Below are positions 35,029 through 45,400 of a stretch of 64,000 nucleotides of DNA, in pieces (the first letter of the stretch is position 1; each line of letters opens with the position of its first letter). The stretch is from positions 2,418,001-2,482,000 of the forward strand of contig NZ_CP030055.1 of assembly GCF_015291645.1 (NCBI RefSeq). Reading direction: 5' to 3'. This stretch comes from Bradyrhizobium sp. CCBAU 53340 (GTDB taxonomy: Bacteria > Pseudomonadota > Alphaproteobacteria > Rhizobiales > Xanthobacteraceae). Made by a program: the position numbers and the translations under genes. The notes beneath the pieces are model-generated. The model saw only the letters and a list, made by a program, of their open reading frames with translations. It ran no database searches and was not told the DNA's origin.

Positions 35029-36102
35029 TCAGTGCGAGAACGGGTAGAGTTTCCAGTACGCTTTGATCTGTCGCCAGCGATGCGCGAGTCCGTCAGGCTC
35101 GAACATCAGGAATGCGATGATGATCGCCCCGATGGTGATCTCGCGCAGGAAGGTGATGTTGTTGTTGAGCGCCAGTGCCTTGTCGATCGCGCCGCCTTTC
35201 AGGTACAGGCTGAGAAGTTCGATCGATTCCGGCAGCAGCACCACGAAAGCGGTGCCCATCAGCGTGCCCATGATCGAGCCGGTGCCGCCGATGATGATCA
35301 TGGCGAGAAACAGGATCGAGCGTTCGATGCCGAAACCTTCCTGCGACACGACCTGCTGGTAGTGCGCATAGAGCGCGCCGGCGATGCCGGCGAAGAAGGC
35401 GGCGAGGCCGAATGACAGCGTGCGGTATTTGGTGAGGTTGATGCCCATGATCTCCGCGGAGAGATAATGGTCGCGGATCGCCACCAGCGCGCGGCCGTCG
35501 CGCGTGCGCATCAGATTGGTGACGAGGATGTAGCTCGCGAGCACATAGGCCAGCACGACATAGAAATATTGTTTGTCGCCGCGCAGCGTATAGCCGAAAA
35601 TCGAGAATGGTTCGGCGCTCGCCGGCACGGAGCCGCCGGAGAACCATTCTGCACGGGAGAAGAAGTCGAGCAGGATGTATTGCGCAGCCAGCGTCGCGAT
35701 GACGAGATAGAGCCCCTTCAGCCGCGCCGCCGGAATGCCGAAGATCAGGCCCACGAACGCGGTGACGATTCCGGCCAGCGGAATCGCGAAGAACACCGGG
35801 ATCGGCGCGTTGTTGGAGATGTAGGCCGAGGTGAAGGCGCCGAGCAGGAAGAAGGCGGCGTGGCCGATCGAGATCTGGCCGGTGAAGCCGACCAGGATGT
35901 TGAGGCCGAGCGCCGCGATCGAGAAGATGCCGATCTGGATCAGGATGCTGAGCCAGTAGCCACTGATGATTTGCGGCACAAGGCAGAGCAGCAGCACGCC
36001 TAGAATCGCGAAGTTGCGGCTGGTGGTGGTCGGAAAGATCGTGGTGTCGGCCGCATAGGAGGTGCGGAAATCACCAGCAGGGATGAGGGCAGGGCCGGCC
36101 AT
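35029..36102 (-). CDS. Liv-type ABC permease (LivM-like), operon 1
   Basis: A 357-residue inner-membrane permease. The N-terminal extension AGPALIPAGDFRTSYAADTT is soluble, followed by about eight to ten membrane segments, LNILVGFTGQISIGHAAFFLLGAF, the conserved permease loop, and GGTGSIMGTLMGTAF near the C-terminus. It pairs with the LivH-like permease upstream, the gap being three bases. Together with the ATPases and binding protein it forms a complete importer. Confidence 0.9.
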   Translation of the reverse strand: MAGPALIPAGDFRTSYAADTTIFPTTTSRNFAILGVLLLCLVPQIISGYWLSILIQIGIFSIAALGLNILVGFTGQISIGHAAFFLLGAFTSAYISNNAPIPVFFAIPLAGIVTAFVGLIFGIPAARLKGLYLVIATLAAQYILLDFFSRAEWFSGGSVPASAEPFSIFGYTLRGDKQYFYVVLAYVLASYILVTNLMRTRDGRALVAIRDHYLSAEIMGINLTKYRTLSFGLAAFFAGIAGALYAHYQQVVSQEGFGIERSILFLAMIIIGGTGSIMGTLMGTAFVVLLPESIELLSLYLKGGAIDKALALNNNITFLREITIGAIIIAFLMFEPDGLAHRWRQIKAYWKLYPFSH

Positions 36103-36105
36103 GGA

Positions 36106-36999
36106 TCAGATCCGCTCGATGTCGTGGGTGCCGAACAGGCCATAGGGCTTGATCATCAGCACGATGATGAGGACGTAGAACGGCGCGATCTCGTAGAGAT
36201 TGCCCCAGTGCAGGTACTCGCTGTCGACATATTGCGCGACGTTCTCGAGCAGGCCGATGATGATGCCGCCGAGCACCGCGCCGCCGACGGAATCGAGCCC
36301 GCCGAGGATCGCTGCCGGAAATACCTTGATGCCGTAGGCGGCAAGGCCCGAGGAGACGCCGTTGACGACCGCGACGACGACGCCTGCGACCGCCGACACC
36401 GTCGCCGAGATCGCCCAGGCCATCGCAAACACGCTCTTCACGGAAATGCCGAGGGACTGCGCGACCTGCTGGTTGAACGCCGTGGCGCGCATGGCGAGGC
36501 CATATTTCGAGGCGCGGAAGAACCAGGCCATGCCGATCATCATCGCGACCGAGACGACCAGGCTCATGACATAGACGGTCTGGATCTGAAGCCCGAACAG
36601 GCTGACCGACTGGCTCTCGAACACGCGCGGAAACGGTTGCGGGTTGACGCCGAACATCCATTTCAGCGTCGCCTGCAGCATCGTGGAGAGGCCGATCGTC
36701 ACCATGATCACGGAGATGATGGGTTCGCCGATCATCGGCCTGAGAATCAGGACCTGGATCGCGATGCCGAATACGAACATGAACACCAGCGTCATCGGCA
36801 TGCCGATCCAGAACGGCACCTGGTATTTGGCGAGCAGCGCCCAGCACACCCAGGCGCCGACCAGCAGCAGTTCACCTTGCGCGAAATTGACGACCTGTGT
36901 CGCCTTGTAGATCAGCACGAACGACATCGCGACCACGCCGTAGAGCGTGCCGACCACGAGGCCGTTGACCAGGAGCTGAATGAGGAAGGCGGTGTTCAT
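36106..36999 (-). CDS. Liv-type ABC permease (LivH-like), operon 1
   Basis: A 297-residue inner-membrane permease with about eight membrane segments. It has the LivH hallmarks NGLVVGTLYGVVAMSFVLIY at the N-terminus and VNFAQGELLLVGAW, and GLDSVGGAVLGGIIIGLLEN towards the C-terminus. Downstream of the acyl-CoA ligase gene and separated from it by the repeat at 37018-37106, which may reduce expression of the permeases relative to the ligase. Confidence 0.9.
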   Translation of the reverse strand: MNTAFLIQLLVNGLVVGTLYGVVAMSFVLIYKATQVVNFAQGELLLVGAWVCWALLAKYQVPFWIGMPMTLVFMFVFGIAIQVLILRPMIGEPIISVIMVTIGLSTMLQATLKWMFGVNPQPFPRVFESQSVSLFGLQIQTVYVMSLVVSVAMMIGMAWFFRASKYGLAMRATAFNQQVAQSLGISVKSVFAMAWAISATVSAVAGVVVAVVNGVSSGLAAYGIKVFPAAILGGLDSVGGAVLGGIIIGLLENVAQYVDSEYLHWGNLYEIAPFYVLIIVLMIKPYGLFGTHDIERI

Positions 37000-37017
37000 G
37001 GCTGTTGATCCGGCTCG

Positions 37018-37106
37018 TCATTGCCGGGCTTGACCCGGCAATCCATCGATGTGGAAAGTCGCCTGTTCGGAAGAGGATGGATGCGCGGGTCAAGCCCGCG
37101 CATGAC
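37018..37106. repeat. Palindromic intergenic repeat with about 30-base arms
   Basis: Two hairpins, TTGCCGGG/CCCGGCAA (37021-37041) and TGCGCGGG/CCCGCGCA (37082-37102), both with a 5-base CTTGA or TCAAG loop, are themselves inverted copies of each other over roughly 30 bases. It resembles the repeat at 33572. It lies between the acyl-CoA ligase and LivH-like genes. Confidence 0.8.
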
Positions 37107-37117
37107 GATCACCTGTG

Positions 37118-39049
37118 TCACTCCGCAGCCTCCGCCATGTGCCCGTGTCCGCCGAGATCCACCACGCGTAGCGTGGTGCGCACCCTCTGCGTGGTGCCGT
37201 CCTGGAAGCGGATCACGGTGTCGACGGGGATGTCGGCGTCGCCGCGGTAGATAGCGTCGATGATCCCGGCGTATTTCTCGTTGATGACGCCGCGGCGTAC
37301 CTTTCGGGTGCGGGTCAGCTCGCCGTCGTCGGCGTCGAGTTCCTTGTAGAGCAGGAGGAAGCGCGAGATGCGCTGGGCCGGCGGCAGCGTGGCGTTGACG
37401 GTTTCGACCTCCTTCTGGAGCAGCGCGTAGACCTCGGGGCGCGAGGCGAGGTCGCTGTAGGTCGTGAAGGAGAGCCGGTTCTTCTCCGCCCATTTCGAGA
37501 TGATGGAGTAGCGGATGCAGATCATCGCGGCCAGCGCGTCGCGGCCGGCACCCAGCACCACGGCTTCGGCGATATAGGGCGAGAACTTCAGCTTGTTCTC
37601 GATGAATTGCGGCGAGAAGCGCTCGCCGCGCGAGGTCTCGGCAAGATCCTTGATGCGGTCGATGACGACGAGCTGGCGGTTGGCGTTGAAATAGCCGGCA
37701 TCGCCCGACAGCATCCAGCCGTCCCTGATGTCGGCAATGCTCGCCTCCGGGTTCTTGTAATAGCCGAGGAACATGTTGGGATGCCGCACCACGATCTCGC
37801 CGACGCCATGAATGTCGGCATTGTCGATGCGGATCTCGACGTTCTCGGCCATCGGCACGCCCGTCGTGTCGGGGTCGACTTTGCCCTCGGGATGGAGCGT
37901 GTAAGCCCCTAACAATTCCGTCTGGCCGTAGAGTGTGCGCAGCGGCACGCCCATGGCCTGGAAGAACTTGAACGTATCAGGCCCGAGCGCGGCGCCGCCG
38001 GTCGCGGCCGAGCGCAGGCGGGTGAAGCCGAGCCGGTCGCGCAGCGCGCGGAACAGGATCGCGTCGGCAAAGCCGGAGCGCTTGCCCTGCTCGAGCGCCG
38101 CGAGGCCCGACTTCATGCCGATGTCGAACAGGCGCTGCTTGAACGGCGTCGCGTCCATCACCTTGGCGCGGACGTCGGCGGCGATGGATTCCCAGACCCG
38201 TGGGGCAAAGAGCACGAAGGTCGGCGCGATTTCGCGCAGATCGTTCATCATCGTATCCGGCTCTTCGACGAAGTTGATCTTCATCCGGCAGAGCAGGCCT
38301 TTGCCGAGCACATAGACCTGCTCCATGATCCACGGCAGCGGCAGCACCGAGACATATTCGTCGTCGGGGCCTTTCGGATCGAAGGCGAGATAGGTCGCGC
38401 AATGGCCGAGCACGCGGCCGGCGGCGAGCATCGCAAGCTTCGGATGCGAAGTGGTGCCCGACGTCGTGCAGAGGATGGCGACGTCCTCGCCTCTGGTGGC
38501 GTCCACCAGCTGGTCGTAAAGCTGCGGCTCGCGCGCAGCCCGGGCGCGGCCGAGCTCGGCGAATTTCTCCGCCGACATCAGGCGCGGGTCATCGTACTTC
38601 CGCATGCCGCGCGGGTCGGAATAGATGATGTGCTTCAGCTTCGGCACGCGCTCGGCCAGCGCCAGCAGCTTGTCGACCTGCTCCTCATCCTCGGCAAAGA
38701 CGAGCTGAGCCTCGCCGTAATTGAGGAGATAGGACGCTTCTTCGTCCAGCACGTCACGATAGAGCCCGAGGCTCAATCCGCCGATCGCATGCGTTGCGAT
38801 TTCCGCCGCAACCCAGTCCGGCCGGTTATCGCCGATGATGCCGATGACGTCGCCGCGGCCAAGGCCGAGCTCGATCAGGCCGAGCGCGAAGTCGCGCACG
38901 CGGGTCTGGTAGTCGTTCCAGGTGAAGGGGCGCCAGAGGCCGAGATCCTTTTCGCGCAGCGCGATCTCGTTGCCATGCTCCTTCGCGTTCAGGCGGAGCA
39001 TCTTCGGATAGGTGTCGGCCTGCGCCACGCGCCCTGCGTAATCCATCAT
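37118..39049 (-). CDS. AMP-forming acyl-CoA ligase (long-chain fatty acid-CoA ligase type)
   Basis: A 643-residue ANL-superfamily enzyme. The ATP loop is AILCTTSGTTSHPKLAML, the adenine motif YGQTELLGAYTL, the ribose/hinge region GWMLSGDAGYFN followed by VIDRIKDLAETSRGERFSPQ, and the C-terminal domain is complete. It is the long group found next to Liv-type transporters. It starts at ATG 39049, overlapping the stop of the LivG-like gene (ATGA), so it is translationally coupled. It probably traps the imported acid as a CoA thioester. The acid is not identified. Confidence 0.86.
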   Translation of the reverse strand: MMDYAGRVAQADTYPKMLRLNAKEHGNEIALREKDLGLWRPFTWNDYQTRVRDFALGLIELGLGRGDVIGIIGDNRPDWVAAEIATHAIGGLSLGLYRDVLDEEASYLLNYGEAQLVFAEDEEQVDKLLALAERVPKLKHIIYSDPRGMRKYDDPRLMSAEKFAELGRARAAREPQLYDQLVDATRGEDVAILCTTSGTTSHPKLAMLAAGRVLGHCATYLAFDPKGPDDEYVSVLPLPWIMEQVYVLGKGLLCRMKINFVEEPDTMMNDLREIAPTFVLFAPRVWESIAADVRAKVMDATPFKQRLFDIGMKSGLAALEQGKRSGFADAILFRALRDRLGFTRLRSAATGGAALGPDTFKFFQAMGVPLRTLYGQTELLGAYTLHPEGKVDPDTTGVPMAENVEIRIDNADIHGVGEIVVRHPNMFLGYYKNPEASIADIRDGWMLSGDAGYFNANRQLVVIDRIKDLAETSRGERFSPQFIENKLKFSPYIAEAVVLGAGRDALAAMICIRYSIISKWAEKNRLSFTTYSDLASRPEVYALLQKEVETVNATLPPAQRISRFLLLYKELDADDGELTRTRKVRRGVINEKYAGIIDAIYRGDADIPVDTVIRFQDGTTQRVRTTLRVVDLGGHGHMAEAAE

Positions 39050-39867
39050 GCCGCGCTCTCCTGTGCCGGCGGGGCATCATCGAGATCGACGAGAACCTCG
39101 TCCTCTTCGCCGAGATAGGCGCGCTTGACGTGCGGGTCGGCAAGAACTGCAGCCGGATCGCCCTCGGCGATCTTGCGGCCGAAATCCAGCACCATGACGC
39201 GATGGGAGATGTCCATCACCACGCCCATGTCGTGCTCGATCATCACCACCGTCATCCCGAACTCCTCGTTGAGATCGACGATGTAGCGGGCCATGTCCTC
39301 CTTTTCCTCGAAGTTCATGCCGGCCATCGGTTCGTCGAGGAGGATGAGGCGCGGCTCCAGCGCCATGGCGCGGGCGAGCTCGACGCGCTTGCGCAGGCCG
39401 TAGGAGAGGGTGCCCGCTGTCGCCTTGCGCACCGACTGGAGGTCAAGGAAGTCGATGATCTCCTCGACCTTGCGGCGATGCTCGAGCTCTTCCTTGCGTG
39501 CGCCGGTGAGCCAGTACAGCGAACCGGTAAGGAAGTTGTTCTTCAGGAGGTGATGGCGCCCGACCATGATGTTGTCGAGCACGCTCATGTGGTGGAAAAG
39601 GGCGAGGTTCTGGAAGGTGCGGCCGATGCCGAGCTTGGGGCGCGCATTCGGCGTTAGCCCCGTGATGTCACGGCCCTGGTAGAACAGCTGGCCTTCGGTC
39701 GGCTTATAGCGGCCGGAAATACAATTCACTATCGAGGTCTTGCCGGCGCCGTTGGGGCCGATGATCGAGAACAGCTCGCCCTCGCGGATCGAGAAGCTGA
39801 CGTCGGTCAGCGCACGGACGCCGCCGAATCGCAATGACACGCCGCGCACTTCGAGACTGGTAGCCAC
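39046..39867 (-). CDS. Liv-type ABC transporter ATP-binding protein (LivG-like), operon 1
   Basis: A 273-residue ABC ATPase and first gene of the operon. It has GPNGAGKTS Walker A, the LivG-specific insertion with TPNARPKLGIGRTFQNLALF, LSYGLRKRVELARAMAL as signature, ILLDEPMAGMN Walker B and IEHDMGVVMDI. The start is probably GTG 39867, with GGGAGG upstream; an in-frame extension to 39966 is not supported. The C-terminal tail (EEDEVLVDLDDAPPAQESAA) is acidic. It is divergent from the Crp-like regulator. Confidence 0.9.
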   Translation of the reverse strand: MATSLEVRGVSLRFGGVRALTDVSFSIREGELFSIIGPNGAGKTSIVNCISGRYKPTEGQLFYQGRDITGLTPNARPKLGIGRTFQNLALFHHMSVLDNIMVGRHHLLKNNFLTGSLYWLTGARKEELEHRRKVEEIIDFLDLQSVRKATAGTLSYGLRKRVELARAMALEPRLILLDEPMAGMNFEEKEDMARYIVDLNEEFGMTVVMIEHDMGVVMDISHRVMVLDFGRKIAEGDPAAVLADPHVKRAYLGEEDEVLVDLDDAPPAQESAA

Positions 39868-40202
39868 CAAACAAATCCCTCCCGGTGATGGCGCATTCAG
39901 CGGCGCTCTTCCTCCGTTCCTCTCGGGCGATCCTAGTACGGTCGTGCCGGTGAGGCCATGCAGCACATGGTCCGACCAGAGCCGCGCTACTTTCGTACCC
40001 GTTTGGGATCAAAAGCCGCATCGCCCGAGGTGGTTCTCAATAGGGGAAAGCGCTATTTTGAAATGTCTCCGGCCTGACAATTCTGCGACAAAGTTTTTCG
40101 GGCGGCAGCGGCCTCCTTCTTTCGTCGGATGGTGGTCGGAACGATTGTGCTGCAGTGCAGCAGAAGGATGGAGTACGAAACGGTGCGGCTGGCCTCTCGA
40201 TC

Positions 40203-40877
40203 ATGATTTCAGAGGATCAACTGAAGCGCGTGGCCGCCTGGTCACGCGAGCTCACGCCAGCGGAGATCGAGGTCGCTCGCGCTGGGATCACGGAAAGGTC
40301 CTACGGCACTGGTGAGACCGTGTTCATGCGCGGCGATAAATTCGACTACTGGGCCGGTATGGTGAGCGGCCTTGCCCGCATGGGCGGAGTGTCGCGCGAC
40401 GGCAAGGAGACCAGCCTCGCCGGGCTGACGGCGGGCGCCTGGTTTGGCGAGGGCAGCGTGCTCAAGAACGAGCCGCGGCGCTACGACGTGGTCGCTCTCC
40501 GTAATAGCCGCGTCGCGCTGATGGAACGCTCGGCCTTCATGTGGCTGTTCGAGAACAGCGTCGGCTTCAACCGCTTCCTGGTGCGCCAGCTCAACGAGCG
40601 GCTCGGCCAGTTCATCGGCATGCTCGAGGTCAACCGCACGCTCGATGCGACCTCCCGGCTTGCCCGGAGCATTGCCTCGCTGTTCAACCCGATCCTTTAT
40701 CCGGAATCGACCGCCCATCTGGAGATCACCCAGGAGGAGATCGGCGCGCTCTCCGGCATGTCCAGGCAGAATGCCAATCGCGCGTTGAACCGGCTGGAGA
40801 AGGAGGGACTGCTGCGTCTCGAATATGGCGGCGTCACCATCCTCAATGTCGAGCGGCTGCGCGGATACGGCGACTAG
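40203..40877 (+). CDS. Crp/Fnr-family transcriptional regulator
   Basis: A 224-residue regulator (240 if GTG 40155 is used). The N-terminal cyclic-nucleotide-binding fold is visible in GETVFMRGDKFDYWAGMVSGLARM and LAGLTAGAWFGEGSVLKNEPRRYDVVAL; the C-terminal winged helix has ITQEEIGALSGMSRQNANRALNRLEKEGLL. No Fnr-type cysteine cluster is present. It diverges from the Liv-type operon with about 330 bases between, so it may regulate that operon. Its 3' end overlaps the facing MFS gene by four bases. Confidence 0.85.
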   Translation: MISEDQLKRVAAWSRELTPAEIEVARAGITERSYGTGETVFMRGDKFDYWAGMVSGLARMGGVSRDGKETSLAGLTAGAWFGEGSVLKNEPRRYDVVALRNSRVALMERSAFMWLFENSVGFNRFLVRQLNERLGQFIGMLEVNRTLDATSRLARSIASLFNPILYPESTAHLEITQEEIGALSGMSRQNANRALNRLEKEGLLRLEYGGVTILNVERLRGYGD

Positions 40878-42130
40878 CGAGCATTGGCGGGCGCGTGCAC
40901 CGGCCAGAGGTCGGCGCGCCAGCGGATGGCGATCGCCAGCATCGCGATGAAGCCAGCAGCAGCATAGAGCGAGCCCGTCGCGGAATAGCCGATGATGTCG
41001 ATCAGGCTGCCGGCCGCGAGCAATCCAAGCGGCAGACCGTAGATCACCATCATGCGGACTCCCATCACGCGACCGCGCAAATGCGCACTGGCCGTCCGCA
41101 TCAGGATCACGGCAGCAGAAATCATCGACATGCTCTGGGCGATGCCGGTGAGCAGGAGGCACGCCATGGCGACGGGCATGGTCCTGATTTCGACGAATAC
41201 CAGCAACATCGTGTACCAGGCCAGCGTCGCGCCGATCAGAAGCCGGGCGATGCGCAGGCCCCCGACCAGGCTGAGCGTGATGGAGCCGATCAGCGAGCCG
41301 GTCGCGAAGCTCGCCGAGAGATAGCCGAGGCCGGTCTGATCGGTATGAAAGATATCTCGCGCGATGTAGGGCAGCAGCCCATTGGTCAGCGGAAATGCGG
41401 TGAGATTGGCCAGGAATGCGACGCAGAGCGCGGCCAGCATGGCCGGTCCGTTCCAGGAATAGACGAGGCCTTCCCTGAGGTCGCGCAGCAGCCGCGAGCC
41501 GGAATGGCTCTCGACCGCGCGATGCTCGGCGGACTTTGCCGGTCGGGTCAGGCAGAACATTAGACCGGCGGCCACGACATAGAGGCAGGCGATCACCACA
41601 TAGACCTTGCCGATGCCGAAGGCCGCGAACAGTCCGGCTCCGGTCAACGCGCCGGCGATGCGCGCGCTGTCCTGCGTCGTGCGCGACAGGCTGATCGCAC
41701 CCACCAGCAGCTCGGCTGGCATGATATCGGCGAGCAGTGCGCTGCGAAGACCGAGATCCGAGGAGCGGATCAGGCCCATGATCGTCACGATGATCATCAC
41801 CTTGAGCGGCGCCAGATGGCCGGTCAGCGCCAGCACCATGATGGTCGAGGCGAGCACCGTATAGGTGAGACGCAGTACGACAAGAAGATCGCGGTGACCG
41901 ATGCGGTCACCGACCATCCCGAGCACCGGAGCGATCAGCGTTCCCACATATTGCAGCGAGGCGAGAACGGTCAGCAGCAGCACCGAGCCTGTTTCGACCA
42001 GGATGTACCAGCCGAGCACCAGCGTCTCGATCTCGAACGCCCAGGACGTGAGCAGGTCCGACGGCCACTGGAAGCGATAGTTACGGATGCGGAATGGTGC
42101 GAGCGCGGAAGGTCTTGTGGGTGTGCTCAA
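40874..42130 (-). CDS. Major facilitator superfamily transporter
   Basis: A 418-residue inner-membrane transporter with about twelve membrane segments. The conserved loop between segments 2 and 3 reads GMVGDRIGHRDLLVV, and another conserved loop is LRGRVMGVRMMV. The sequence resembles the MFS_3/enterobactin-exporter group. A TTG at 42130 is the probable start since no ATG lies near; the open frame extends to 42676 through the next gene but that is antisense overlap. The substrate is unknown; a role in efflux is usual in this group. Confidence 0.8.
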   Translation of the reverse strand: MSTPTRPSALAPFRIRNYRFQWPSDLLTSWAFEIETLVLGWYILVETGSVLLLTVLASLQYVGTLIAPVLGMVGDRIGHRDLLVVLRLTYTVLASTIMVLALTGHLAPLKVMIIVTIMGLIRSSDLGLRSALLADIMPAELLVGAISLSRTTQDSARIAGALTGAGLFAAFGIGKVYVVIACLYVVAAGLMFCLTRPAKSAEHRAVESHSGSRLLRDLREGLVYSWNGPAMLAALCVAFLANLTAFPLTNGLLPYIARDIFHTDQTGLGYLSASFATGSLIGSITLSLVGGLRIARLLIGATLAWYTMLLVFVEIRTMPVAMACLLLTGIAQSMSMISAAVILMRTASAHLRGRVMGVRMMVIYGLPLGLLAAGSLIDIIGYSATGSLYAAAGFIAMLAIAIRWRADLWPVHAPANAR

Positions 42131-42420
42131 GATGCGTTGACGGGTTTCACGGCGATTCCCGGTCCTTATTATTCGTTCTTCTGTTCGGCAGGGTAGCCCC
42201 CGCGACGCTCCTGTCAATTGGCGCTGCCGCATGCCGCCATGTTTGGCGACGAGGTGCGGTGCACCAGCGTGTCCGCGGCAGTTGCCCGGCCAATACGGCA
42301 CACGGACTAGCCGCCGCTTGCTCTTCCGGCACGCAAAGCCCATTCTGGTTCGCATCCTGAGGCCCATTCTCGTAGGGGGCAGCAGATCACACCATCGCGG
42401 CCTCCGCGAGGTCTTGAGCC

Positions 42421-45400
42421 ATGAACTGCTCCGGTTGCGGTTTCGAGGTTCAGAGCGGCTTTGCCTTCTGCCCGAAGTGCGGCACGAAGCAGCCGCAGGC
42501 GTGTCCCGGCTGCGGCTTCCCATGCGCGCCGGATTTCGTCTATTGCCCGAAATGCGGCGTCCCGGTCGGCGGGACCAGGAATGACCACGGGTCGGGATCG
42601 GCACAGTCCTCGTCGTCGCTGCAGACGGCTCAACCCGCATTTCGACCGCAATCGGACAATGTCGATGGTGAAGCAAACCGCCGCACCATCACCGTGCTGT
42701 TTGCCGACCTCAGCGGCTTCACGGCGATGAGCGAGCGGCTCGACCCCGAGGTCATTCAGACGCTTCAGAACCAATTGTTCGAGGAGCTGACGGCCGCGGT
42801 GCAGAGTTTTGGCGGCTTCGTGGACAAATTCATTGGCGATGCGCTGCTCGCGCTGTTCGGTGCGCCGGCGGCGCACGAGGACGATCCCGAGCGCGCCGTA
42901 CGCGCGGCTCTCGACATGATCAGCCGGACGGCGCTGCTCAGCGAACGCGCCGAGGCGTATGCCGGTTCACCGCTGCTGCTCCATATCGGCATCAACACCG
43001 GGCATGTCGTTGCGGGCGGGCTTGGTGTGGGCGTTGCCAAATCCTATTCGGTGACCGGGGACACGGTGAATACGGCCCAGCGATTGCAGTCGATGGCGGC
43101 TCCGGGAGAGGTTTTGGTCGGGCCCTTGACCTATCGTCTGACGCGGCATGCGTTCGCCTATGACTCGCTTGGCGAGGTCTCACTCAAAGGCAAGATGGGC
43201 AGCGTGTTGGTCCATCGCCTAAAGGAACAGCTCGACACGCCCCGGACGGCACGAGGTCTCGACACGTTGGGCCTCAATGCGCCGCTGGTTGGGCGCGACG
43301 CCGAGCTTGCGCGCATGATCGGCAGCCTCGATCTTGCGTGCGGTGGCGCCGCTCAACTGGTGCGGCTGGTCGGTGAAGCCGGCATCGGCAAAACGCGCTT
43401 GGTCAGCGAATTCGCCGCCCGCATCGGCGAGGAGGATCGCTTCGCCGGGCTGGCGATCCGGCAGGTGTCCTGCTCGCCGCTGGGCGAACAATCTTATGGC
43501 ACACTCGCCGCCGTGCTGCGCAGTGCCTACGGCATCGCGCAGAAGGCTGACGCCGGGGAGGCTGAGACGAAGGTCGCCGAGGCGCTGGCGGAGCTTGGCC
43601 TCGCCAGTGACGAAGCTGACCGCCTGATGCCGCTCTATCTGCATGTCCTCGGGCTCGGCGACCCCAACGCCGGGCTCAAGCATGTCGAGCCCGAGCAACT
43701 CCGCAGGCAGATATTCTTCGCGATTCGTACCGTGTTCGAACGCCGCCTGGCGTTGTCGCCGCTTCTGATCATCGTCGAGGATCTGCATTGGGCCGACGCG
43801 GTGTCGCTTGAAGCGTTGCGGTTTCTGATGGACCGGCTGGAGCGGACGCGGCTGATGCTGGTGTTTACACATCGGCCGGTGCTGGAACTGGACCTGTTCG
43901 GTTCGAGCAGGATCAGTCACACGACCATTCGGCTCCCCCCGCTTGATGACGATGACGGACAAAGGCTGCTCGCGGCCTATTTCAGTCAGGGGTGGCGTGA
44001 ATCACCGGGACGCCTGTTCGGTCGAATCCTCGATCGCGCCGGCGGCAATCCGCTTTTCCTCGAAGAGATCATCCGCGGCCTCATCGACGCCGGCGCCCTT
44101 GAATGCGACGGCGCGCAGTGGCGGATCAAGTCGGATGACGCCGCCGCCGATATTCCGGCAAGCATTCAGGCATTGTTGCTGGCGCGCCTCGACCGGTTGC
44201 CGCATCAGGCGCGCCGCCTGGCGCAGGAGGCTGCGGTGATTGGTCCGCGTTTTGATGCGGCGACTCTCGGGGCGGCCGCAACGGAGCCGGCAACGGCTGA
44301 AGCAGGGCTCGAACTTCTGTGCGATGCGGAGATCATCGAAGAGATCGCAGGCTCGAACTCGATCTCACTGCGGACCTATCGCTTCACGCAAACCATGCTT
44401 CAGGACGTGATCTACCAAAACCTGCTTCTTCAGCGGCGGATCGAGCTTCATGGACGGATTGGCGCCGCGCTGGAGCGGCTCTATGGCCATGAGCCCGAGC
44501 GCCTTGAAGATCTCATCCTGCTCGGACATCACTTCAGTCTAAGCGCGAGCAGGCCGAAGGGCGCGCGCTATCTGCGCGCCGCCGGCGATCGCGCACGCGC
44601 CAGCTATGCCAACGACGATGCCCTGCGCTTCTACCAGCAATCCCTCGCCGTGCTGTCGACCGGTAGCGGGTGGGAGGTGGAACGCCTCATCCTGTACGAG
44701 TGCATTGCTGATCTCTGTCGGGTGGCTGGCCGTCGAAGCACGGCCGAAGAGCACTATCGATGCGCGCTGGAGGGACACCGTACGGCTCAGGACCGCCTTG
44801 GTGAGGCACGAATTCATCGCAAGCTTGGCCGACTGTTCTGGGACGCCGGCAAGCGCGTCAGCGCAGAGACGCACTATGCCGATGCGGCTGAACGGCTGAG
44901 TGAGATCAACGCGCCGATCGAATGGGCGCACCTCTTGCAAGAGCGCGGTCGTCTCGCCTTTCGCATGGGCGATCACGGCGCCGCGGCAAGATGGGCAGAC
45001 GAGGCTCTCGGCTATGCACGGTCCGTACCGGCGGACACGGACGAGCCGGCCGAGCTCGAGGCGGCACGCGCGATTGCGGAGGCCCTCAATACTAAGGCGG
45101 TCGCGCTGGCGCGGCTTGGGCGACATCTGGAGGCGGTACGCGAGGTGGAGCAAAGTGTCGCGGCAGCCGAGGCCGCCGGCCTGTTCAACGTGGCGTGTCG
45201 CGGCTACACCAACCTTGGCGTGCTCTACACGATCGTCGATCCGGCGAAAGCCGTCGAGGTTTGCCGACGTGGCCTCGATGTCGCGCGTCGGACCGGGGAT
45301 CTCGGCTTCCAGGCGCGTCTTCTCGCCAACCTTGCCGTCGCCTGTTGCACCTTCACGGACAGATGTACCGAGGAGGGGGTGCCGGCTGCCGAAAAGGCGA

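Noticed and set aside
42131..42676. N-terminal extension of the MFS transporter
   Set aside because: It overlaps the zinc-ribbon start of the cyclase gene on the other strand, and is basic without membrane segments.
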